Positions 36,831 to 46,604 of a DNA stretch of 64,000 nt are shown one piece after another. Both the position numbers and the translations under genes were made by a program. Each line of letters opens with the position of its first letter. Position 1 is the first letter of the stretch. The notes under the pieces are model-generated. The model was not told the origin of the DNA, ran no database searches, and saw nothing but the letters and a program-made list of their open reading frames with translations. Source of the DNA: Chloranthus sessilifolius (lineage: Eukaryota > Streptophyta > Magnoliopsida > Chloranthales > Chloranthaceae); NCBI GenBank assembly GCA_021018995.1, contig CM037590.1:86336097-86400096 (forward strand), given 5' to 3'.

Positions 36831-36999
36831 AAGTTCAATTTGATTGAGATGGGTATATGTGATCCTCTTGGGGAGATAAGAATGGCGCCAACTTGGCCCT
36901 CAACATGCGATGCCCCATCAAGTGCATTACCCAGGCTCCTCCGCTTCCTCTCAGATCCTCGTGGTCATGAATGTAATGTCTTCATCGGGAATTCGGTCC

Positions 37000-37400
37000 T
37001 TAGAGGCTCATAGTCCAAGAAAGGGTTCTCAAGAAGATGATCGAGTGCTTGCCCTTAATCGACTTGGTGACATAAGTAATGCCAAACTCGGATAGGAGAA
37101 GTTGCCATTGTGCGCCGCCGGAGAGCAGTGTTTCAATAGGTACTTCAACGGATCCATCCGTGCTAGAAGTAGAACGGCTTGGGATAACAGGTAGTGTCGA
37201 AGTCTTTGAGTAGCCCAAACGAGCGCCAAGCATGCTTTCTCCAGATGAGAATAGAGCGTCTCGTAATCAGTGAATTTCTTGCTTAGATAATAGATGGTCT
37301 GCTCTCTTCTTCCTGTCTCATCATGCTGTCCTAACACAACCCATGGAAAACTCAGTCGTGGACAGGTATATTATCAGGGGTCTATCAGGTACGGGTGGTA
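37000..37400 (-). pseudogene. pol: First RNase H of the giant element
   Basis: Shows GRREQTIYYLSKKFTDYE, a HLEKACLALVWATQRLRHYL segment and MDPLKYLLKH, the standard gypsy RNase H order following RT. The frame changes near 37120-37140, and the N-terminal part near 37330 is broken. Confidence 0.8.
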
Positions 37401-37524
37401 CCAATACCAGAGGTTTTAGGAGGTAACCTTTAATCTTGTTGAATGCAGCCTGGCAGTCATCATTCCATTCAACTGGTGAGTCCTTTCTCAGTAGCTTGAA
37501 GATTGGTGCACATATCAGAGTTAA

Positions 37525-38667
37525 CTATGTAATAAATCGACTGATGTATTGGATTCTTCCTAAAAAGCCTCTGACTTCCTTCTCTGTAGATGGTGGTGGC
37601 ATTTCAGTGATGGCCTTGATCTTGGTCGGATCGACCTCGATTCCTCTCCTACTGACAATAAAACCCAATAGCTTTTCGGACATAGCGTAAAATGCGCATT
37701 TCTGAGGATTCAACCGCAATCTGTATTTTCTCAACCTCTCGAATAGCTTCTGAAGGTTTATCAAGTGGTCCTCCCTTTCTAGTGATTTGCCAATCATGTC
37801 GTCGACGTACACTTCAATCTCTCGATGCATCATGTCGTGGAACAGGGCCGTCATTGCTCTTTGATAGGTTGCCCCAGCATTCTTCAGCCCGAATGGCATT
37901 ACCTTGTAGCAGAAGGTTCCCCAGGGGGTAATGAACGCCGTCTTCTCGCGATCAACCTCTGCCATCTTTATCTGATTGTATCCTGAGAACCCATCCATAA
38001 ATGAGCGCATTCCATGCTTTGCGGTGTTATCGACCAAGATGTCAATGTGGGGTAATGGAAAGTCATCCTTAGGGCTCGCCCTGTTGAGGTTTCGGAAATC
38101 AATGCACATCCGAACCTTTCCATCCTTCTTTGGTACGGGGATGATATTGGCTAGCCATTGGGGGTACTTGGATACCATGAGAAACCCTGCATCATACTGC
38201 TTAATGACCTCGTCCTTCACCTTCAACATCCACTCGAGTCGGAGGTGTCTCAGGTTCTGTTTAACCGGCTTAACATCGGGGTAGAGTGGCAACTTATGCT
38301 CAACCAGATCGGTATCCAAACCAGACATGTCCTCATACGACCATGCGAAGACATCTTGGTATGACCAAAGGAAGTCTATCATACCTTTCCTCTCTGCAGG
38401 GGACAACGATGTTCCGATTTTGGTGATTCTGGGGGCCTCTGTGGTGCCCAAATTGACATCCTCCGTCTCTTCGACGATCGGGGTAGGGCCATGCTCAAAA
38501 TCAGAGAATTGTTTGAGGAGCTCATTGGGGAGCTCATCGGTTTGGCGTTCCTCGTCCAGACTCGTGACTCCTACCTCTTCTTTTATTTCTACAGGAAAGG
38601 GGTCGGCTTCACGTGGGACGGGTATCACGACATCAATTTCAATTTTATTGGGAATTTTAAAGGACAA
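37525..38667 (-). CDS. pol: Reverse transcriptase of the giant element (380-codon open stretch)
   Basis: This is the longest uninterrupted frame of the element. In numbering from the ATG at 38667: a linker (1-85), VFAWSYEDMSGL (107-118), KDGKVRMCIDFRNLNRASPK (181-200), the first catalytic Asp in FMDGFSGYNQ (D225), VMPFGLKNAGATYQR (256-270), the catalytic YVDD (287-290), and LGFIVSRRGIEVDPTKI and FLGRIQYISRFI at the end. All expected catalytic Asp residues are present. It stops at a TAG (37525-37527) inside what should be the RT connection, which continues in the same region towards RNase H. The true start is upstream in the polyprotein, so the ATG used here is arbitrary. Confidence 0.92.
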   Translation of the reverse strand: MSFKIPNKIEIDVVIPVPREADPFPVEIKEEVGVTSLDEERQTDELPNELLKQFSDFEHGPTPIVEETEDVNLGTTEAPRITKIGTSLSPAERKGMIDFLWSYQDVFAWSYEDMSGLDTDLVEHKLPLYPDVKPVKQNLRHLRLEWMLKVKDEVIKQYDAGFLMVSKYPQWLANIIPVPKKDGKVRMCIDFRNLNRASPKDDFPLPHIDILVDNTAKHGMRSFMDGFSGYNQIKMAEVDREKTAFITPWGTFCYKVMPFGLKNAGATYQRAMTALFHDMMHREIEVYVDDMIGKSLEREDHLINLQKLFERLRKYRLRLNPQKCAFYAMSEKLLGFIVSRRGIEVDPTKIKAITEMPPPSTEKEVRGFLGRIQYISRFIT

Positions 38668-39032
38668 TATTTTTGGAATTGGTATTTTTTCTATTTTTAT
38701 GGTCTTTTGTATTTCTTCGAAGGTCAGCCCCTGGCGAGGTGGATCTCTATATATACAAGGTAGAGTAGTCTAGAGGCTAACCTCACTCTTTACAGGTTGT
38801 TTTTTTTTGGAGAGTCGGTGCCGTTTTCACGATATTTGGCGGCTCTCAAGAGTTGGGGCAAGGATGCCCAGTTACTCACCTGCGAGGCTTGGCCTTTACC
38901 TCTTTGGTCGGGAGCGGCATCGATAGGCTCTTGCAGTTCATCCCTCAACATATTCACAGAGGGGTCCTCTGGGACCCTGCCCTCTATGGTCAGGAGGGGC
39001 CTAGAGTGGCTGGTGCTAAAGTGATGGGTGGA
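38668..39032. other. Protease-RT connecting stretch
   Basis: A little over 360 bp with no clear domain. Ogre-type elements are reported to carry an intron between protease and RT. I could not define splice sites here with confidence. Confidence 0.4.
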
Positions 39033-39957
39033 TCAGGAAACTTCTTCTTCAAATAAGGAAAGGGCGACTAAGTCCATTTCGAAGTCTGGGGGGATGATGT
39101 AGGGATTGGTGGGGTGGATTGAAGTAGGCTTATGTGGGGTTACCCTCGTCTCCCCATTTAAATCAATTTTTACTACCCCGGCGCTTACAAAGGTTTCACG
39201 GATGTGGGGGCGAGCGTGAGGTTCCTCTTCCAAGATGATTCCTCTGGCCTTGGCAACTGCGGTGGCTCTCATCTTTTCCTTGGCTTCTCTGAGTTCCTCT
39301 TCTCTGGGCCTGTAGCCTAAGCCAAATTTAGTTTGTTGCCCTTGACCTTGACGGGTCTCTTCATCCTTGGAGGCATGGGCCCAGCCCTTTCCCTTTTTGA
39401 TGGCCCCATCTGTGAAGCATGAACACAGCTGCGTCCACTCCTCCTCCAGTTTTATCCGTGGTCTTTTTAGTTGGTCCGAGGGTAACATTTGAGAATTCAT
39501 ACTCAAATCGATGGAGATCGACGTCCTTGGCTGTGTGCGGTATGTTCAGCACTTTCGGATTCTCAATGTGCAGAGCGCTCTTCCCCATGTCCTCTCTGCT
39601 TTCACCTATGATGGTGACAATTTTTCCTTCTGAGATAAATCGGAGCTTTTGGTGCAGAGTAGATGGTATTGCTCCGAGCTTATGTATCCATGGCCGGCCC
39701 AATTGCAGATTGAAAGTAGACTTGATGTCCATCACTTGAAAGGGGGTGGTGAAGGTTTGCGGTCTGAGGATCAGGTCAAGGTCTACTTCTCCTATGATTT
39801 CCCTTCTAGTGTTGTCGAATCCCCGGGCACTTGATATGGATGGCCGGAAGGTGTCGGGGTTCGCACCAATTTTGATTGCCGTCCTTAGAGGGCATATGTT
39901 CAGCACCGTCCCATTGTCGATCAGGACCAACGGCACCACCAGGTTCCCTACTTCCAC
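39033..39957 (-). pseudogene. pol: Aspartic protease with C-terminal G-patch
   Basis: In the frame from 39957 the active-site region reads VPLVLIDNGTVLNICP. The flap and C-terminal parts follow, with FNLQLGRPWIHKLGAIPSTL. The triad is DNG rather than DTG or DSG. I recall DNG as usual for this clade, so I do not count it as damage. After about 150 residues a G-patch-like word (GHQKGKGLGP) appears, then a frameshift. The continuing KFGLGYRPREEELREAKEK is read in the frame of 39506-39033. It would cut the polyprotein. Confidence 0.8.
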
Positions 39958-40360
39958 TGTTATATTTAGGGTTTAGAATGGTCATTCCCCTCGATCAGTA
40001 GGTCTACATCAGTGAAAGAGATGGCATTTGGGGCCAACACTTGCCCTATTATTTCCCCTACTTCATCTGGAATTACGTGGGTGGAGACATGCGCGTCCTT
40101 GAGTTCTCCCATTAGGGCTTGAAAGTGGAGTGGAGACGTGATTAACTAATCCCACACAGTAATATGTGCGGGTGTTCTGTTGAGCTGTGATCCAATATGT
40201 GCTCCCTGGCCATTTTTTCAAAGGGATTTCCCGCGGCCTGTTCTTTCTTCTTTTCTTCTCCTCTGACTGCCCCTGATGCTTCTGGCTGAGCAGAAATCTG
40301 GCCTGATCGGGTAACGATTTTAACAGTCTCTTCTTGGTTGCACCCAGCATTCATGTCCGT
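39958..40360 (-). pseudogene. Gag-protease linker of the giant element
   Basis: Decayed coding sequence with the word VKIVTRSGQISAQP (about 40290-40330) and a charged EEKKK segment, as in the linker before protease of related elements. Several stops and frame changes are present. No enzymatic domain. Confidence 0.5.
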
Positions 40361-41177
40361 CTATTCATAGCTCAATGGTACTTGATGCGGGTCATAAGTA
40401 GGTTTTGGGATGAGAAAAGGAGTGCATGAGGGTTTCGGGGAGGATTGGGCTTGATATACTGGTTTCTCGGGTCCAACTAGGTTAACTCTAATGGGGGGTG
40501 GAATGGTAGTGGGGGTAATTGGTGAAATTGGAGTTATGGGCACTAAGGGGGCTTGTACTGGTATTACCTGGGCATGGTAGGACCAGGGGTGATTGGGTGA
40601 TGAGGGGATTGGGTGAGGGGTTGCTTGCTTGGGTGGCGGTGGAGTTGGATTGGGACCAAAATAGCGAAGGGATGGCGGGAGTGTGACTGGGATGGAGGGA
40701 TGGGGAGACGTTTGAGGTGTGGTGGGCGCGGGGTGATGGGGATTTGAAGGATTTGTATATGGGGAGGTATGATGAGATGGTGATGGGTTTGTGGATGAAG
40801 TGGGGTAAATTGGGGATGATGGAGTTGTGCATGGAGCGAGATGATTGGGACATGGCGGGGTAGTGGGCAGAATGGGGGGGTATAAAGGGTATGATGGGTT
40901 GGTAGATGAAATGGGATAGATTGGGGATGATGGAGTTGTGCATGGAGCGGGATAATTCGGGGGTGATGGAGGGGTGTATGGGGTAAATTGGGTGGTGGGA
41001 TTTGAAGGTGTGTATGGAATGGGGTAACTTGGGGATGGCTGAGTAATGTATTGGGTGGAGAGATTTGAGGGTGTGTATGGGGTAGGAAAATATGGGGATG
41101 GTGGAGTTGCGTATGGTACGAGATGATTTGGGTGTGATGGAGGGTGTATTGGGGTGGATATGATGATATGTCATGGG
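40361..41177 (-). pseudogene. Proline/histidine/serine-rich repeat linker after gag
   Basis: Continues the gag frame after a TGA at 41178-41180 (CGA to TGA is the simplest change). The product has imperfect repeats of 20-30 residues with the core words HSIHTFKS, SRSMHNSIIPNL and HFI. It is compositionally extreme and probably disordered. It stops at 40488, and a further short piece is in another frame. Confidence 0.6.
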
Positions 41178-44159
41178 TCATGCTGCTTGGATTTGATAGG
41201 TGGGAGCAGGGGTGGAAAAATATTGCCCTAAATCTAAGGGCTCCTCTTGGTATGCCGATGTGGGAAAATAATCGGCTAGATACAATGGCTCGGTCACCCC
41301 AACAAATAGTTCACCTTCGTTCGACCTAGGGAGTGAAAACTCCTCCTGATTGCTGATATAATCTAAAGGGTCAAACTCTTCTTCTTCCTCCTCTATCCAA
41401 TGTATGTTAGGCCTAGGGCCTCCTGGGTGCGGTGGTAGAGGAGCTTGATGGATATTCTGGTTCGGCCCCTGAGGAAGTGGCTGGGGAATGATTTTTCCTG
41501 CCTCTATTAGATCTTGGACTGCGTGCTTTAACAGGAAGCACCGGTCTATAGGGTGACCCGGTCCCTGGTGGAAATTACAATGCAGATTCGGATCATAGTT
41601 CCTCGGTATGGGATGGGGTGGCGGGCGAGGTTGGAGTAAATTGACCAGGCCTTTTTGTAACAACACCGGCAATAAGGCACTCAAGGATTGCCCCAACGGT
41701 GTGAACACTCGTTCAAATCGTGCTTTCATCTGCTCCTGGGTAAACGGGGCTCTTGGTCCGTTGCTTGGCCTTGGTGCTTGCTTGAAACGGGCCGGAGGTG
41801 GTTGTGTAACCTGGAGCTGTATTGAGGGGGCATTGGTATTGGCCTAGGGGTAAACAATGTTCTGTACCTCTGTCCCTGGTCTTCTTTCAATTCTTGGTTC
41901 GGCCGCTTTGCGTACCTTGGTGGCCCCGTTGGCCACATTCCTTCCTAACCTGCCCTCTCTAATGGCGTCTTCGCAACGATTGGCATTTCAGACCAGATCG
42001 GCAAAACTTGACTACTACTGATATACTAAAAAATCTGCGATGACTGGGAGGGCTCCCTTGGTTATCAATTCAATCTGCTCATCATCGGGAATCCGATGAG
42101 TCACCTGAGCGGCTAATGCCCTCCACCTCCCCAAGTAAGCACTGAATGTTTCATCATGTCTTTGCTTTAATCTGGCCAAATTTGACTTCCTTGGTTCTAT
42201 GTCCATGTTATAGACATATTGTTCTTGAAATAAGCGTGTCAGATCTTTCCAATTTTTTATCATGGATGGTTCCAGGGATGTGAACCATCTCAGTGTTGGG
42301 CCCGTTAAACTCTTCTGGAACACTTTGATGAGGAGTCATTCATCTCCGCCATACTGGAACATATCCCCACAGTAAGATTTTAAGTGGGCGATGGGGTTGC
42401 CAGTGCCGTTATATTTATCAAATGATGGCAACTTGAATTTCTGTGGCAGGGGGACATCAGAGAACAAACATAAGTCTGAAAAGTCCGTTGAGTGTAGTTC
42501 CATTCCTCCCATCTTCATCAGCTACTTCTGTATTCTGTCTATATGTTCTTTCAGCTGCTCTGGTTCCTTTGAGGCTGCAGCGGGGACTGATTCCCCCTGA
42601 TTTTGTTCGACCCTAGGTGTGATGATGGTGGGCTCGGGAGGGTTAAAACTGGCAACTCCTCCACTGTTGCGGATCTCATCCTCCTCGTACTGTTGGTCAT
42701 GGTATTGGTGAGGGGCGAGTTCTGCTATTTGGACTTGGGGGGTGAGGGGTTGGATGACCTGGTGGGGCCATATGGTTTGTTGGGGATGAGAAGGGATAAA
42801 TGGGTGAGCAGTTTGTGGGTAAGTGATGTACTGAGTTGGGTGCACATTCTGGGGGTGATGGGGGTGTGATTGACATGGCGGGATGTTGTGGGTTTGATGA
42901 ATGGGATGGATTGGATTTCCCGTTGGAGGTGGGATGGGGGCGTACGGGGTATAGGTGGATGAAGGGCATTGGTGGGAGGGTATGGGGTTAGTGAATGGGC
43001 CTTGATGAGCGTGGGCGGATGGGCCTTGGGTTTGATGGTTTTGAAAGGCTTGGATTGATGGGCCTTGGGCCTGGGTGTGGGGATTAATATGACTTTGGGC
43101 CAATGGGCCTTGTTGAGTTTGGGCTACTAGGCCATGAGGGGGCTGGGTTTGGGTCTATGGGCCCTGGGCTTGGGTTTGGTAGGTTTGGATCCAAAGGCCC
43201 TAGGGGGCTTGGACTTGGGCTTGGGTCTGATGGGTTTGGGCTTGGGTCCATGGGTTTTGAGGGTTATGGGCCTGGACCTGAGCCTGATGGGCTTGGGTCC
43301 ATGGGCCTTGAGGATTCTGGGCTTGGGCCTGGGTTTGATGAGCTTGGGCTTGGGCCCGTGGGTTTTAAGGGTCTTAGGCCTGGGCCTGGGTTTGGTGGGC
43401 TTGGGCTTGGGCCCATGGGTTTTGAGGGTTTCGGGCCTGGGCCCATGACTCTAGAGGTGTTTGGGCTAGGGCCCATGGATTTGTGTGGGTTTGGGTCTGG
43501 AATTGAGGTGGGGGATTTTGGGAGGTATGGACGATGGGTGGTTGGGCATGGTTAGGAGGGAATGGGGTAAGGAGGTTTTGGAGATTTGGATGCTGGGTTT
43601 GAGAGGTAGGGTTACGGGAAGTAGCCCACAGGGCATACATCGTTCTCATGTCCTCCATCGAGGGCATGGATTCAGGTGTGAGATTGGGGGGTGATGGCTC
43701 ACTTAAGGATGGTGGGGGTTGGGAGAAATTGGGCATGACTCGGGTAAATGGGGGGATGTGTTGGGATGTGGATGGGCCATGTGGTGGGAGTGGTGTGTGA
43801 GATGGGGTGAATGGGATGTAGGATGTTGGGGGCATGGATGATGAGAGGGATGGAACGTGGGGAGTAGGCGGGGGATGGGACTCCCTATGAGGTCTTTGAA
43901 AGTATGGGGATGCGGTATGGGTGTTTGGATAGGAGATGGGGATGTAGGGATCGGTTGGGAAATGAGGGGTTTCAGTAGGGGATGAAAAAGGGGTATGTTA
44001 GGAGAATGTGAGGGAAGGGGATGGGGTGGAGGTGAACACGGGCGCCCCAAATGGGCTCGTGATATCGAACCTGGTTTGGGTGAAGGTGTCAGAGATTGGG
44101 TCTTCTCCGATATGGGAATGGGATGGGGATCACGGTGGGGGTGTATCGGCTCTTGACAT
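41178..44159 (-). pseudogene. gag: Gag of the giant element with a long repetitive N-terminus
   Basis: The best start is the ATG at 44159 (MSRADTPPP), preceded by a basic in-frame RRRTKKVFNPYPRHRYNTRQW stretch. The frame is kept to 42015, with nonsense codons only (TAA 43998, TAA and TAGs in 43140-43380, TAG at 42519-42521, TGA at 42333-42335). It comprises a Pro-rich N-terminus, a MEDMRTMYALWA helix, and Gln/Ala/Pro/Asn-rich tandem repeats (43140-43480). The core gag domain (42015-42520) has LPQKFKLPSFDKYNG, TLRWFTSL and FQEQYVYNM words. After one or two frameshifts a CX2HX4HX4C finger lies at 41538-41579, followed by a helix and an acidic tail. It forms the particle coat and packages RNA in intact relatives. 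Confidence 0.85.
43140..43480 (-). repeat. Coding tandem repeats in gag
   Basis: Repeats of mostly 60-66 bp (plus-strand core GGGCTTGGGCTTGGG then CATGGGTTTTGAGGGT). They encode units like NPQNPWAQAQAHQTQAQ on the minus strand. Unit length stays close to a multiple of three, so the frame is kept. Confidence 0.85.
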
Positions 44160-44666
44160 GATCCACTGACGAGTGTTGTATCGATGTCGCGGATAAGGGT
44201 TGAATACCTTCTTGGTTCTTCTCCTACGGGCTGGGTTTGAGGTTGCCGTAGTGACGGTCGCACCGAAAGTGCGCGAATATACGATTTTTTGATTTTTCTA
44301 TATATTATTTTTTTGAATTTTTCAAATGAAAATTATCTCCCCTATTTAAATAAATGATGATCTGGTGCCGTAGAAAAATTCCCGTCTTGGGTGATATATG
44401 CACCTTTAGTAGGTCCCACGGCGGGATCCGACACAATTCGAAAGAAGCGAAAGGGAACCCTTTTGTTCTATTAAAGGTGAGGGAATCCACGCAAACGACC
44501 CGATCCCCCGGAGCAAATCAATAAGAAGTCGCCTTCTTTTGATTGGGCAGGGGCATGTTGGGTGTTAGGAATGTGGGAGGCTACTGCGAGCACTAATACC
44601 GCTAATCGGAGACTTGGGGTGATGGATTGGGCCTCAGGTCGGGTTCTTTGTGGCCCGATATATCCG

Positions 44667-44773
44667 GGCGATATATATTATACGCTTGACCAAAAATTCT
44701 GATTAAGATTAGGTGTATATATATTATATCCGCGTAATTCGGGGCTTTCTTTGGCGTATATATTATATACGCC
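44667..44773. repeat. Palindrome cluster in the leader (3 copies)
   Basis: Copies start at 44667 and 44712 (both degenerate) and 44753 (perfect), spaced 45 and 41. They lie about 510-620 bp upstream of the gag ATG in the element's direction. Confidence 0.85.
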
Positions 44774-45301
44774 TGGCAAAAGGTTCTGTCAGTTATATTT
44801 TGATAGTGGACAGCAAGCTCGAAAATAGGTCTTTGAACTGGTTTCTTGGGAGGGATGCTCCCGGGGGCTGTTGTGTATGTTATCGGGTCCCTCCTTTCCG
44901 TTTCCTAGGGATACAAGGCTGAATTTTTGCTTTTCTACGCTCTCACCAACATGGGTTTTACGGCTTGATCGGAATTGGCAACCCAACCGATATACCTCCG
45001 GCGCAAGCGCCTTCTCAGGTACTGGAAGGGGTGGTTCTTTTTAGGATCATCACCACTAGGGCTGCCGCCTTACTGGGAATTGGGTAAATTGTATATGTGC
45101 CTAAACCCCCCGAAAACTACCCAAAAATGCGAAAATAAATTTAATTATGTCCCCCACACTGTTGGTTCACTTTTAATTACAAATTTTTAAAGGGGAGTGA
45201 AATTAAGTCCAAAAATTGGGTCAGGGATGACGAGCCCGTACCGCCTCAAAGGGCCGGCGTTCAAAGGTGAAATATGATGACCGAAATAAAGTGCACAAGT
45301 T

Positions 45302-45447
45302 GGCCCGCCAAACGGCTAAGGCTCGTAACTGACCGAAATTTAAATGACGTGAAAATAAATACGAGCGGGCCCGCCAAACGGCTAAGGCGGCTTAAATGAC
45401 AAGAACAGAAATTTAGAGGCGCACGTAGGCCCGCCAAACGGCTAAAG
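45302..45447. repeat. Three copies of a CG-rich word near the primer site
   Basis: GCCCGCCAAACGGCTAA occurs at about 45303, 45369 and 45429, spaced 66 and 60, 140-290 bp inside the primer site. The role is unknown. Confidence 0.85.
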
Positions 45448-45588
45448 CACTTAAAGGACTGAATCGTAGGGGTGAGTACGTTAGTAAAAATAACAAAAAT
45501 ATATAAAAAATAGCAGAAAATAAGAAGGAAACAGCAGTGGTTAGTAACAAAAAACAAGGCCAACAAGAGGGGAAGCGCTAGGGTGATG

Positions 45589-45606
45589 TCCCCAGCAGAG
45601 TCGCCA
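45589..45606 (-). other. Primer binding site of the giant element (tRNA-Arg-like)
   Basis: Two bases inside the 5' LTR the minus strand reads TGGCGACTCTGCTGGGGA. It matches the TGGCGACTCCACTGGGGA complement of a plant tRNA-Arg 3' end at 16 of 18 positions (tRNA end recalled from memory). This agrees with the Tat/Ogre habit of tRNA-Arg priming. Confidence 0.8.
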
Positions 45607-45608
45607 TC

Positions 45609-46604
45609 TGTGCGACCATGGATCCTCGCGAACCCGTCGCGGCGATGCACTCGCCTAACGAATAAAAATGTAGAGTCACCACCCGGAGCTTTTGGTGACC
45701 CGGGAAACCTTCAAATCGATATTTTGAGCACCGAAGTGCTAAATATGACTCTGATTTATCGGTCTTTGCCAAAGGCTCTAGGGTAGGGGCTTCGGTTATC
45801 GATCGGGAAGGGTTTAGGCACCCGATCAACCCGCACGTAGCAGTTTCTATCTATGGCCAAAATAAAAATAAAAAGGGTGGAGCTTCCCCTTGCCCGAAGG
45901 CAATACGGTCCTATCAAGCTTTGAGCCAAACCAAAATTTCGGCGGCGTAACGGCTTGAATCCTTGGACGGAGCAATTGATGACAATTACTGTAGCTAAGC
46001 TGGGCGTATATATTATATACGCCCAGTTTAGGAACAGTAAATTTCACTAAAAACAGGGGAGCCCTGGGAAGATGAAGCCCGTGGTGGGTCCCACCTATAC
46101 TGGGCGTATATATTATATACGTCCGGCCAAATTTCTCCCAAAATAGGCAGGCGTATATAATATATACGCCTGACTAATCTGGGGCAAAAATGGTTGTGCG
46201 TGTGTAATATCTACGCCTGAATAAAAGTCCTATGATTTTATGTGAAACTTCAATCGGCTATAACTTTTGACTCGCAGCTCCAAATTGGGTGATCTTTTGC
46301 TTGTTGGAAAGCTGGAGAAGTCCTCTTTCCCAAGGTATATGGCTAATCCATGGTAATGGTCTATGTGAAATTCTGTAGCTCTCCTCCCATCAACCGCTCA
46401 GAAGGATTTAAGTTAGGTCTGGGAAGGGATTCTAGGGTTTAGGGGTGACTTCTAAGGGTTGGGGAATGGTTCTAAACGGTTCAGGGTGATTCATAAAGGT
46501 CTGGGTGGATTCCTATGGGTTCAGGAGTGCCATCGGAAGCACAGGGGTACATCTCTCCCTAAGTACAGATTGATCTGGCCTTGGGCCGAATTTGGGTGTC
46601 TACA
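45609..46604 (-). repeat. 5' LTR of the giant element, deleted to 996 bp
   Basis: Aligns with the 3' LTR except for one clean loss of about 601 bp at 45970/45971 (equivalent to 24049-24649). The lost part includes the TATA box. The outer end TCTACA is followed by the target duplication CCTCC. Confidence 0.9.
46003..46217. repeat. Palindrome cluster in the 5' LTR (4 copies)
   Basis: Copies start at 46003, 46103, 46150 and 46197, with the same 100, 47, 47 spacing as in the other LTR. The first and third are perfect, the second has one change and the fourth is imperfect. Confidence 0.95.

Larger units (their letters stand above)
44160..45588 (-). other. Long 5' leader of the giant element
   Basis: 1.4 kb between primer site and gag start. 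No conserved ORF was seen. It holds a palindrome cluster (44667-44773) and three copies of a CG-rich word (45302-45447). Such long leaders are normal in Ogre-type elements. Confidence 0.6.
23680..46604 (-). mobile_element. Giant Tat/Ogre-like Ty3/gypsy retrotransposon, 22.9 kb
   Basis: LTRs at 23680-25275 (3') and 45609-46604 (5', with an internal deletion) have TG/CA-type ends. The perfect target duplication CCTCC is at 23675-23679 and 46605-46609. On the minus strand the order is LTR, tRNA-Arg-like primer site, long leader, gag, proline-rich linker, protease with G-patch, RT, RNase H, second RNase H, integrase, long 3' region, polypurine tract, LTR. Large size, dual RNase H, the tRNA-Arg-type primer and extra antisense genes fit the Tat/Ogre group. 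Two plant genes lie on the opposite strand between integrase and the 3' LTR. All frames carry disabling changes. Confidence 0.93.

Noticed and set aside
39910..39957. Protease DNG triad as an inactivating mutation
   Set aside because: DNG is, as I recall, the normal form in this clade, so it is not evidence of damage.
43103..43555. Plus-strand Gly/Leu-rich frame of 150 residues
   Set aside because: It is the reverse of the gag repeats, which continue in one frame with the gag domain on the minus strand.
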